From: Candidatus Woesearchaeota archaeon
GTDB lineage: Archaea > Nanobdellota > Nanobdellia > Woesearchaeales > UBA10216
Length of the DNA stretch: 58,049 bases
Direction of reading: 5' to 3'
NCBI GenBank assembly: GCA_016192915.1
Contig: JACPTF010000015.1
Coordinates: 1-58,049, forward strand
Of this stretch, positions 51,281-58,049 are shown in pieces. The stretch's first letter is position 1. Each line of letters starts with the position of its first letter. The position numbers were made by a program, and so were the translations under genes. The notes beneath the pieces were generated by a model. The model saw only the letters and a program-made list of their open reading frames with translations. It was not told where the DNA came from and did no database searches.

Positions 51281-53968
51281 CTAGGCAGAAACAGCTTCCG
51301 ATGCGGCAGAAGCAGAATCGGTGGCTTTGGCGCCCTTCTCGCCAATCTTTTCAAGGATGCGCTGGTGCATCCTCTTGAGGAACTCCATCTTGTCCTCGAT
51401 GCGCATCACATCGGTATGGGCTTCAAGCACGATGTTGAAAGCGAATGGGGAAGGCATTGAAGTGCTGATTGTTTTGACTTTAACCTTGCCATCCTCCACA
51501 AGCTTGAGCACTGCCGCAGCTGCAGGCATGTCCATGAGGTCCTCAAGTACCTCCCTCCTGGCTTCCTTAAGGATGCTGAAGTCAGGGCTGATGCGCCGAA
51601 CAGCATTGATCAGAATCTGCGAGGAGACCTGCTGCCGGCCAACGCGCCTGGTGTGGCCCATGTATTCGCGCAGAATCATTAAAGCGCGAGCTGCACAGTG
51701 CCTGAACCTCCTGCGGAGAACTTCAGCCTGCTCTATCGCTGCAGACAAGACCTGGGGGATTTTATCAGACTTCAAAAGCTTCAGGGCTGCTGCGGCGTTA
51801 AAGGGCTTGCCGCAGGCAACGTAAAAGCCGTTGTCTGTAATGCCAACCTCAACGTCATGATGCTGAGTCCTTGATATTGCAAAGGCAACAGCCCTTGAAA
51901 TGCAATCATTAACCCTCCTGCCGAAAAGGGCGTGGAAGACGGCGTAGTGCCTCCTGTTTTCAGTGTAGGCTTCAATGACTATCTTCTTATCATGGGGAAT
52001 CTCGGCAAAAAGGAACTGCTCCCTGAAATAGCTGTAGATGGACTCTGCAGAGTTTGCGTCAACGTAAAGGTACTCGTTGATGAAATCTATAATTTCGGGC
52101 TTGCTGCGGTTGTGGTTGAACTTCTCCTCCATCAAGCGGCGAAACCTGCCAATGCTGCAGGCAAGGTCAAAGCTCAGCGGCAGCATCTCGGAAAACCATG
52201 AAGGGATGGTAGGAGGGCGGTCAACCGAGGCGTGAACATAAGCAACCATGCCCTTGGCGTGGCCAAACTGGTACTTGTCACCGCCCAGCACAAACACATC
52301 GCTTTTTTTCAGGCGTTCAAGGAAGGACTCGTCAATCTTGCCAACAACCTGCTCTGTACCTGATATTTTGACTGTAACAAACATTTCGTCAGGAATGGTG
52401 CCGATGTTGGTCATGTAAATCACCCGGCTCATTTTCCCGCGGCGGCCAATCATGCCTGTGGACTCATCGTACCATATCTTTGCGTAGATGTGCCTGTCCT
52501 CAAGCGAGATGAACTTGCCAGCGAGGTAGTCAAGAACCTCCTTAAAATCCTTAAAGCTCAGGTTCTTGTAACAGTAGCTGCCGCGGATAAGGCTGAACAG
52601 GTCATTAACGCTGATTTTATCCGCAATTGCAATGCCAAAAATCTGCTGCGCCAAAACGTCAAGGCAGTTTGTAGGCAGGTGGATTCTATCGATATTCTTT
52701 TCAATGACAGATTTAAGGATTACAGCACACTCAACAAGGTCATCCCTGTCCAGGACAATAATCCTGCCAACTGATGTTTCGTGAAGCCGATGCCCGCTCC
52801 TGCCAATCCTTTGAATGGCACGGGCAACAGACTTCGGGCTGCCAAGAAGAATCACCAAATCGATGTAGCCAATGTCAATGCCAAGCTCCAGGCTTGTTGA
52901 GCTGACAACGCATTTCAGCTTGCCAGAGCGGAGAGCGCTCTCAATGCCATAACGATAGCTCTTGCTGAGAGAGCCGTGATGGGCACCAATCGTCTGCTCG
53001 GCCGCGGCATAATGCCTGGGAAATTTTTCCTTGAGGTGGTTTATCACTCTCTCTGTTGCTGAGCGCGTGTTGGTGAAAATGAGCGTAGTCCTGTGAGTCT
53101 GGATTAAGTCATCAATGAGGCCGTACATGGCATCACGCATATGGCCCTGGCTGGCATCAATAAGGTCAGGAACAGGGCTCATCACCTTCAAGTCCATCTT
53201 CTTGACAAACTGAACATCACAAATCTTGCAGCTGCGGAACCTCCCGCTGCCAACATCAGCAACCCCTACGAGGAACTTTGCTATCTCATCCAGAGGAGCT
53301 ATGGTAGCAGAGAGGCCAACCCTCATCATTGCCTGGGACAAGCGCTGAAGGCGCTCCAGGCTAAGCGATAAGTGGACGCCCCTCTTGTTCTCGGCGAGGG
53401 CATGAATCTCGTCAACAATGCACCAGTCAACGTTTTTGAGATGATCAACAAACTTTGATGAAGACAGCACAATCGCGAGAGACTCAGGCGTAGTGATAAG
53501 GATGTGAGGGGGCTTGCTGAGCATCTTTGACTTTTCAGCTGCGGTGGTATCGCCTGTCCTCACGGCAACGCGAATGCCCAACTTCCTGCCTGCAAGCTTT
53601 TCAATCTCCTCAAGGGGCTCTTTCAGGTTCTTCCCAATGTCATTGTTAAGGGCTTTCAAAGGGGAGACGTAAACGCAGTAAATCTTGTCCTCAAGTATTC
53701 CTTTTTCGCTGCAATCAACCAGCTCATTAAGAATGGAAAGAAATGCTGTCAGGGTCTTTGTTGCGCCTGTGGGGGCCGAAACAAGGATATTGCTGCGGCT
53801 GTGGATTTCCATCACGCCAAAAAGCTGCGGCAGGCTGAACTCCTTAAACCTTGAAAAGAACCATTTCTTGACAAGCGGATTCAGCACGCCAAGTATCTCA
53901 TCAGGAGTGTTCGGCACTTCCTTCCTGGCAATTTCGCCGCCATCCGCAGAAGACGTTACAGCAACCAT
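51281..53968 (-). CDS. lhr: Lhr-type SF2 DNA helicase
   Basis: 895 residues. Helicase motifs in order: SAPTGATKTLTAFL (motif I, with Thr replacing the second Gly of GxGKT), SPLKALNNDI (Ia), TTPESLAI, DEIHAL (II), GLSATIAP (III), TNTRSATERVI (IV), SSTSLELGIDIG (V), QRIGRSGHR (VI), then winged-helix and beta domains typical of Lhr core. 3'-5' DNA translocase in repair. The C-terminus is Ala/Ser-rich. Complete length for the family. Confidence 0.93.
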   Translation of the reverse strand: MVAVTSSADGGEIARKEVPNTPDEILGVLNPLVKKWFFSRFKEFSLPQLFGVMEIHSRSNILVSAPTGATKTLTAFLSILNELVDCSEKGILEDKIYCVYVSPLKALNNDIGKNLKEPLEEIEKLAGRKLGIRVAVRTGDTTAAEKSKMLSKPPHILITTPESLAIVLSSSKFVDHLKNVDWCIVDEIHALAENKRGVHLSLSLERLQRLSQAMMRVGLSATIAPLDEIAKFLVGVADVGSGRFRSCKICDVQFVKKMDLKVMSPVPDLIDASQGHMRDAMYGLIDDLIQTHRTTLIFTNTRSATERVINHLKEKFPRHYAAAEQTIGAHHGSLSKSYRYGIESALRSGKLKCVVSSTSLELGIDIGYIDLVILLGSPKSVARAIQRIGRSGHRLHETSVGRIIVLDRDDLVECAVILKSVIEKNIDRIHLPTNCLDVLAQQIFGIAIADKISVNDLFSLIRGSYCYKNLSFKDFKEVLDYLAGKFISLEDRHIYAKIWYDESTGMIGRRGKMSRVIYMTNIGTIPDEMFVTVKISGTEQVVGKIDESFLERLKKSDVFVLGGDKYQFGHAKGMVAYVHASVDRPPTIPSWFSEMLPLSFDLACSIGRFRRLMEEKFNHNRSKPEIIDFINEYLYVDANSAESIYSYFREQFLFAEIPHDKKIVIEAYTENRRHYAVFHALFGRRVNDCISRAVAFAISRTQHHDVEVGITDNGFYVACGKPFNAAAALKLLKSDKIPQVLSAAIEQAEVLRRRFRHCAARALMILREYMGHTRRVGRQQVSSQILINAVRRISPDFSILKEARREVLEDLMDMPAAAAVLKLVEDGKVKVKTISTSMPSPFAFNIVLEAHTDVMRIEDKMEFLKRMHQRILEKIGEKGAKATDSASAASEAVSA

Positions 53969-54022
53969 GAGCTGCTGGAATGGAAAGAGTGTTTAAAAGG
54001 GTTACTCACGCATATGATGGTG

Positions 54023-54134
54023 CGCCGGGAGCGGGACAGTCATCCTGCCTAGGCAGGATTTTGAACCCGCATGACTGGTGGGACCAATCACTCGCTCAGG
54101 AGGCGAGCGCGCATACCCATTGCGCTTTCCCGGC
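54023..54134 (-). tRNA. tRNA-Arg (CCU) with extra hairpins in variable and T loops
   Basis: Acceptor GCCGGGA/TCCCGGC, D stem GCGC/GCGC with GG in the loop, anticodon stem CTCGC/GCGAG with loop CTCCTGA (anticodon CCT), T stem GCGGG/CCCGC. The variable region has about 20 bases forming TGATTGGT/ACCAGTCA, where five are normal. The T loop TTCAAAA is followed by the perfect palindrome ATCCTGCCTAGGCAGGAT and a few bases before the T-stem 3' strand. Both extras look like introns or inserted hairpins. Confidence 0.75.
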
Positions 54135-54138
54135 ACAT

Positions 54139-54423
54139 CAGTAAAAGAATGAACTTTCTAATTATGCCTTTCGCCCATTTTTCCAAAAATCTTCCAGACT
54201 TTGTGTAAAATTTCCTCTTTTCTGACCATATTTTACGCTTTTTTGGCAAATTCCTGAAATGTTTCCGGTTTTGTTGAATTATCTGCGCTGGCGTTTTTAG
54301 TTTTTAGCAAAAAGTTTATTAAGTAGTTCAAACTTATGATATCCAGACAGGTGGGACCAGTTTAAGCGTATACCTTTTACGCCATTTTCTTTTTGTTTTT
54401 TATTATTGTTTTACTAGGATGAA
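54139..54423. other. intergenic region, no gene seen
   Basis: AT-rich, with T-runs and a TTTATTAAGTAG stretch. A 10-mer GGTGGGACCA at about 54350 repeats part of the tRNA-Arg variable hairpin. I see no coding frame of note and no clear promoter for a neighbour. Confidence 0.4.
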
Positions 54424-55140
54424 TTAAGCTGGTTGCAGAAGCCAAAGCCCAAATAGGCTTATTGTTCCAAAAACTACGACTATAAGCTCCATAAGCCAAA
54501 TCCTTGAAGGCTTTGCAAGCACTTTCCATCTCAAATGCCCGAAAGCAGCTATGCTGTCAAGCAGGCTTTTAAATCCGAAAGAATACCAAAACAGCATATA
54601 GCTGCTCTGCTGCACAGCCAATATAACCAAAACAGTGGTAAAAGCATGCACAAACAAAGAGAAAATTCTTTCAATTACCGGTGCAGTTATAGCAAGAATA
54701 AGCTCTGAAGCTTTTTTTTGTTTTTCTTCAGACGCTTGGGAGAGCGAGAAAAGGCCTAGAACCCATGCTTCGGCTGCTCCGAAACCAACTCCGAAAACCA
54801 AAGCTTCAGGCCAATTGGCTGCACGAAGCATAGGCTGCAAGAGAACAAACAGCAGCACAGTTCCGCATTCAAATATTCCTGTGAGAAGCCCGATGTAAGC
54901 CCAGCTGGCAGGACCTGATAAAGTTCTTGGAAATTTCTTCTCAAGAAAATCTATCACTGGTGTGTTAGTGGGAACACTCCAAGCAAATTTTAGGCCAACT
55001 GATATAAGCCACGCCAAAGCGCCAAATGCTAAAAATGGCAAAGTGGAAGAACCAAAGAGGGCTATAACTCCTATGGCAGCCACTATAGCTACACCACCCA
55101 TGCCAAAACGACCGACATAAGAGAAAATTGGAGGTGCCAT
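54424..55140 (-). CDS. YhfC/DUF2324-like membrane protein, possible intramembrane protease
   Basis: 238 residues with seven or eight membrane helices. GVGFGAAEAWVLGLFSL, then ERIFSLFVHAFTTVLVILA, and SLLDSIAAFGHL carry the Glu, His and Asp/His expected at the active site of glutamic-type intramembrane proteases of this group. Activity is inferred only from these motifs. A recoded copy of the upstream gene's end lies in the gap before it. Confidence 0.65.
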   Translation of the reverse strand: MAPPIFSYVGRFGMGGVAIVAAIGVIALFGSSTLPFLAFGALAWLISVGLKFAWSVPTNTPVIDFLEKKFPRTLSGPASWAYIGLLTGIFECGTVLLFVLLQPMLRAANWPEALVFGVGFGAAEAWVLGLFSLSQASEEKQKKASELILAITAPVIERIFSLFVHAFTTVLVILAVQQSSYMLFWYSFGFKSLLDSIAAFGHLRWKVLAKPSRIWLMELIVVVFGTISLFGLWLLQPA

Positions 55141-55155
55141 TATAATATCACAACA

Positions 55156-55182
55156 TCAGCGGAACGGCTTATCCTTCATCAT
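55156..55182 (-). pseudogene. recoded copy of the last codons of the surface-protein gene
   Basis: Encodes MMKDKPFR and TGA, identical in protein to the end of the gene at 55231-56874, with six base differences, all synonymous including the stop. It is separated from the gene by a GACC hairpin (55180-55220). Confidence 0.75.
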
Positions 55183-55220
55183 GACCCCTTTTGCGAAAAG
55201 CGGTCAATCGGAAAAACGAA
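55180..55220. mobile_element. GACC hairpin element
   Basis: Arms around the loop GCG: TGACCCCTTTT (55182-55192) and AAAAGCGGTCA (55196-55206), with one C-C mismatch, then ATCGGAAAAACGAA. Same family as 46669-46740 and 49949-50036; here without a nested insert. Confidence 0.75.
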
Positions 55221-55230
55221 TATTAAAAGG

Positions 55231-56874
55231 TTATCTAAACGGCTTGTCTTTCATCATATCGCGAACGAATTTCTGGGCGTTGGGATCGTTCCTCAAGCTG
55301 GCAGGCTTTTCAGGCTGCCTCTGCAGCTGCTGCTTCCTCTTTTCCTCAATAATGCGCCTAATCCTCTCCTCTTCAAGAAGCTGAGCAGTGGCAACCTGCT
55401 GGCTCTGGCCTTTATCACCACTGCTGCCACTGCTGCCAAAATCAGCACTTCCAAAACTGCTGCCATCGCTTCTGCCGCTTCGGCTGCCTTGGTTACCGCC
55501 GCCACTTTTACGGTTCTTCACAAAAAAGAAGGTTACCATGCCAATTATCACCAACAGAAGCAGCGGTGCAAACTTGACCTGAACCTTGCCAGAACCGGTG
55601 CTTGTGACCTTAACTGCCCTGCCTGTCAGACCAAGGAAATCAGACGTCTTCTTAATGAGGGGCCTGTCATCAGGAACAAAGACGTTCTCAACCACAGCAG
55701 AGTTCGCAACTGTGGGAAAATCTACAGAGTATGTACCTTCGGAAACCTTGTTAGTCAAGTCAACTTCAAACACCTGGCCGGGAGCAAGCTCAACATCCTG
55801 CACTATGACGTAGCTTTTCGTCGCCCCAGAAAGGCTTATATTGAACGACTTTGCATAGTTCACGTTGCCGATATTCCTCAAAACAACAGTCCTGTTGTTG
55901 AAGCTCACGGCTGCTTCCTCAACCTCCTCAACCACTAGCGGGCTGCTTTCATTCAAGCCAAGCGCTGAGAAGGTAACTGTGTAGCGACCGGGCTTTTGCC
56001 CAGCCGGAAAAGCAAATGTGACATTAAAGCCCGTATCGTTGGATGCTGACAGGACGACAGCGCCTGTTTCATCTGTCACTGCAAATTCAACTGATGACTT
56101 CATAAAATCGCCAGCCTGGTCATAAACAACAGCGGAAACATCAAAAGGCTGCTGCGGCTTGACACTCTGCTGGCTAAGGGCAGGCACCAGCCTTGTTGGA
56201 ACTGCCTCAACCGCAAACACCCCAGAAACCGAGCCTGAGTTGCCGTAGGAATCGTTAACAAGGAAATCAAGCGCATGCCTGCCAGACCTAATGCTCTTCG
56301 AAAGCTTTATGCTATAAGCAAAAGAGTTATTCACCACATTTGACGTGTAATCGGTTTCAAGGAACCTCATCATTACCTTTGCAGGAAACTCATGGCTTTT
56401 CCCAACAAGGCCTGAGACCTCAACAGACTCTGCCGGAAGATAGAAAACCTTGTCCGTATCAACGGCAACAGACAAAGCGTTGGTAACGTTAAAGAAACCG
56501 GATACACCGCTCTCGTTAACAGCCTTATCGTAAGAGGTTGCGTTCGCAGCAACATAGCACCTTCCGAGCATTGCAGGGGATACGCTTAAAGGAGGAACAG
56601 TAACCTCCTGCCTCGCGCCAGCGAAGATGTTAGTTGGCAGGGTGTAAAAGTCAAGGTCAAAATTGTGGCAGAACAGTGAGAGCTTCATAAGGCCGCTGAA
56701 GTCCTGGTCCCTTGAAAAAGCATAGTTCAAGACAATCTCATCCCCAAAGTTATAAACGCCCTTATCGGTTGTTATGGCGAGCTCAGCAGAAACTGAAAAA
56801 GCTCCAGCCAAAAGCGCAACAGCAACCCAGATAAAGAGAAACGCCTTGAGAGGAATGCACCTTATTTTAGCCAT
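55231..56874 (-). CDS. single-pass surface protein with Ig-like/MG-type domains
   Basis: About 547 residues. Signal peptide (FLFIWVAVALLAGAFSVSA), then beta domains with ITTDKGVYNFGDEIVL and TDKVFYLPAESVEVSG, as in macroglobulin or bacterial Ig-like folds. LGLTGRAVKV precedes a membrane helix (LLLLVIIGMVTFFFV). A Ser/Gly-rich linker and a basic helix end in MMKDKPFR. TATA (AAATATTTAAG) places the transcription start close to the ATG at 56874. Confidence 0.65.
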   Translation of the reverse strand: MAKIRCIPLKAFLFIWVAVALLAGAFSVSAELAITTDKGVYNFGDEIVLNYAFSRDQDFSGLMKLSLFCHNFDLDFYTLPTNIFAGARQEVTVPPLSVSPAMLGRCYVAANATSYDKAVNESGVSGFFNVTNALSVAVDTDKVFYLPAESVEVSGLVGKSHEFPAKVMMRFLETDYTSNVVNNSFAYSIKLSKSIRSGRHALDFLVNDSYGNSGSVSGVFAVEAVPTRLVPALSQQSVKPQQPFDVSAVVYDQAGDFMKSSVEFAVTDETGAVVLSASNDTGFNVTFAFPAGQKPGRYTVTFSALGLNESSPLVVEEVEEAAVSFNNRTVVLRNIGNVNYAKSFNISLSGATKSYVIVQDVELAPGQVFEVDLTNKVSEGTYSVDFPTVANSAVVENVFVPDDRPLIKKTSDFLGLTGRAVKVTSTGSGKVQVKFAPLLLLVIIGMVTFFFVKNRKSGGGNQGSRSGRSDGSSFGSADFGSSGSSGDKGQSQQVATAQLLEEERIRRIIEEKRKQQLQRQPEKPASLRNDPNAQKFVRDMMKDKPFR

Positions 56875-56970
56875 TTTGCCTGTCACTCGGCTTTTTGCAG
56901 GCGCCACTTAAATATTTTGCTATTTAGCGTTTTGAAATTTTGTTTGTTTTTGTTTATTCCAGTAGTAGCA

Positions 56971-57101
56971 ATAAGGGCAGTAGCCTGCCCTTATCAACCC
57001 TCGCTTGAAGGCAACAGGACAAGGCCCTTATCAACCCTCGCTTGAAGGCAACAGGACAAGGCCCTTATCAACCCTACGGAAGCGGCGCCCTTATCAACCC
57101 T
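56971..57101. repeat. hairpin plus 37-bp tandem repeats
   Basis: Starts with a perfect 10-bp hairpin (ATAAGGGCAG/CTGCCCTTAT, 56971-56994). Two exact 37-base units follow at 56987-57023 and 57024-57060, each beginning GCCCTTATCAACCCT. Two more copies of that 15-mer lie at 57061 and 57087. The same 15-mer closes the insertion in bud32. Confidence 0.85.
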
Positions 57102-57120
57102 GCGAAAATGATGTGAAGGC

Positions 57121-57978
57121 TTATCCAAACAAGACAGGCGTAACGAACACCTCAACTATAGCTGCGAGGAATAAAGTCCCAACAGAAAGGGCAACAAGGT
57201 CAACAGAGTCCCAAAGCACCCTGCGAAAGCTCGGGCTGTTAAAGCTGTGCCTTGTGACAGCTACTGAGACTATGCCACCGGCAAGGGCAACAAGGAAATA
57301 AGCCAATATCTCAAGGCCACCATGAGTGAGGTAGCGAAGCAGGCCTAGTGAGTAAGAGGAAAAGTAATTGGCAAGGGCTGGAAGGCCGAGGCTGGAAGCA
57401 GCACTGCTAATGACATTACGGACGAAAATCCCGATAGCCGCAGCTACGACAGTAGCGTTCCAGGCAAGGATAAAAACAGAGCCTGCACCGTAAAAAAAGG
57501 CGAAAAGAAGGACAAACATCGACACCTTAATGTTATTCAGGAAAATCTTGACAAAAGACTCTGTAGGAGCGGACAGGCAGCCCTCGACACCAACAGAATT
57601 GATGCACCTGATTGTCTCTTCCTGAATGGCAAACACCTGGCTAGAAAACCCATGAGGCAGCACGATATACCACAGCGAAAAAGAAACCACAAAGCCAAGG
57701 AAAAGGAACATGAAGTAAGACAAGGCACGGCCGTGCTCCTTAAGCAAGGCAAGCTCATGACTGATAAAAACGTCCTTCTTTTCCTCCCTCCTCAAAGTGC
57801 CTTCAATGAGGTAAGTGCACGCCAAAGTGGTAAGGAAAACCATAACTATGCCAACATACTGCTTGAAAATGTAAAGGCTCAGGAAAATCGCTGCAGAACT
57901 GTAAACAATGCCTACGAAGAACAGCTCCCACGGCTCACGCTCGGCCTTTTTGGGATTGATAAGCAGCTCCAGGACCAT
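57121..57978 (-). CDS. SpoIIM/DUF95 family membrane protein
   Basis: About 285 residues with six to seven membrane helices. The C-terminal half has NNIKVSMFVLLFAFFYGAGS, ILAWNATVVAAAIG, and THGGLEILAYFLVALAGG, the signature of stage II sporulation protein M relatives. In archaea the role is unknown, possibly membrane shape. ATG at 57978 chosen because the TATA (CTATTTAAATGG, minus strand) overlaps the earlier ATG at 58002, giving a leaderless mRNA. Confidence 0.82.
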   Translation of the reverse strand: MVLELLINPKKAEREPWELFFVGIVYSSAAIFLSLYIFKQYVGIVMVFLTTLACTYLIEGTLRREEKKDVFISHELALLKEHGRALSYFMFLFLGFVVSFSLWYIVLPHGFSSQVFAIQEETIRCINSVGVEGCLSAPTESFVKIFLNNIKVSMFVLLFAFFYGAGSVFILAWNATVVAAAIGIFVRNVISSAASSLGLPALANYFSSYSLGLLRYLTHGGLEILAYFLVALAGGIVSVAVTRHSFNSPSFRRVLWDSVDLVALSVGTLFLAAIVEVFVTPVLFG

Positions 57979-57999
57979 ACCCGCAGAAATGGCGCAGAC

Positions 58000-58012
58000 C
58001 ATTTAAATAGCT
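58000..58012 (-). promoter_or_regulatory. promoter of the SpoIIM-like gene
   Basis: TATA-like CTATTTAAATGG on the minus strand, about 27 bases before the ATG at 57978. Typical of the TTTAAATA boxes found upstream of many genes in this window. Confidence 0.55.
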
Positions 58013-58049
58013 TTCCAAAAACTTTAATAACAAACAACAACAAGGCAAA

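Noticed and set aside
54344-54360. GGTGGGACCA repeated from the tRNA-Arg variable hairpin
   Set aside because: Only ten bases match and nothing around it folds like a tRNA; probably chance or a minor remnant.
49922-55260. Assembly chimera as the explanation of both recoded gene ends
   Set aside because: Not excluded, but a collapsed hairpin repeat would join unrelated loci, whereas both junctions return to the end of the same gene. I keep it as the main alternative rather than the preferred reading.
56987-57060. CRISPR-like 37-bp repeats
   Set aside because: The units are directly adjacent with no spacers, there are only two full copies, and no cas genes are present.

Overview
This window reads as the chromosome of a small-genome archaeon, most likely of the DPANN group. 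The evidence is the core gene set: an exosome operon (Rrp4, Rrp41, Rrp42) with SBDS and the proteasome alpha subunit, RpoK, Bud32, ZPR1, an Lhr helicase, archaeal-type MetRS, and TTTAAATA boxes about 25 bases upstream of many starts, several of them apparently leaderless. Bacterial-looking genes are mixed in: MetK, class II FBP aldolase, Lgt and a complete DAP lysine pathway. Insertions at unusual places in tRNA genes recall Micrarchaeota/ARMAN-like lineages, but I cannot fix the phylum from the sequence alone.

Layout. 0-3.6 kb: toxin/antitoxin genes, a phosphatase, a tRNA, a Cys-rich secreted protein and a lipobox lipoprotein. 4.1-5.5 kb: metK behind a possible leader peptide. 5.6-11.4 kb: an AT-richer accessory region with two large orphan proteins, a histidine phosphatase, an AbrB-PhoU regulator and tiny acidic proteins. 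11.4-14.3 kb: a sugar operon (PfkB kinase, class II aldolase, ROK kinase). 14.3-17.6 kb: VapBC, a hairpin array, and an FTR1-Lgt-VIT1 iron operon. 17.6-26 kb: lysC-dapA-dapB-asd-orphan-dapL-lysA-dapF, with a divergent ACT-type regulator at its head. 26.9-32.7 kb: purine and methylthioadenosine salvage (Apt, MTAP, MtnA, class II aldolase), ZPR1 and MetRS. 32.8-42.3 kb: orphans, CcdA, very Cys-rich surface proteins, Bud32 and a convergent toxin/antitoxin pair. 42.5-46.7 kb: RpoK, exosome, SBDS and proteasome. 47-58 kb: a zinc protein, an HTH-CBS regulator, DUF362, a phosphoesterase plus Lhr pair, surface and membrane proteins, and SpoIIM.

How the genes work together. MetK, MetRS, MTAP, MtnA and the class II aldolase outline a methionine/SAM use and salvage route. 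CcdA and several Cys-rich exported proteins suggest an extracytoplasmic disulfide system. Lgt plus a lipobox protein suggests bacterial-style lipoprotein maturation, placed inside an iron-transport operon.

The most unusual content is a set of short palindromic elements that none of the genes explain. (1) An 87-bp element sits in frame inside the Bud32 catalytic loop, bounded by a 6-bp direct repeat; removing it restores a textbook kinase loop. (2) Pairs of hairpins carry a 4-bp clamp and a bulged A/T, with unrelated stem sequences but the same architecture, in and between genes. (3) A GACC...GGTC hairpin lies next to the 3' ends of two different genes; beyond it the last eight codons are repeated with only synonymous changes. 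(4) tRNA genes carry extra hairpins in the D-loop, variable loop and T-loop. Together these look like an undescribed family of structured mini-elements, or of introns spliced as RNA. Which of the two is not decidable from DNA.
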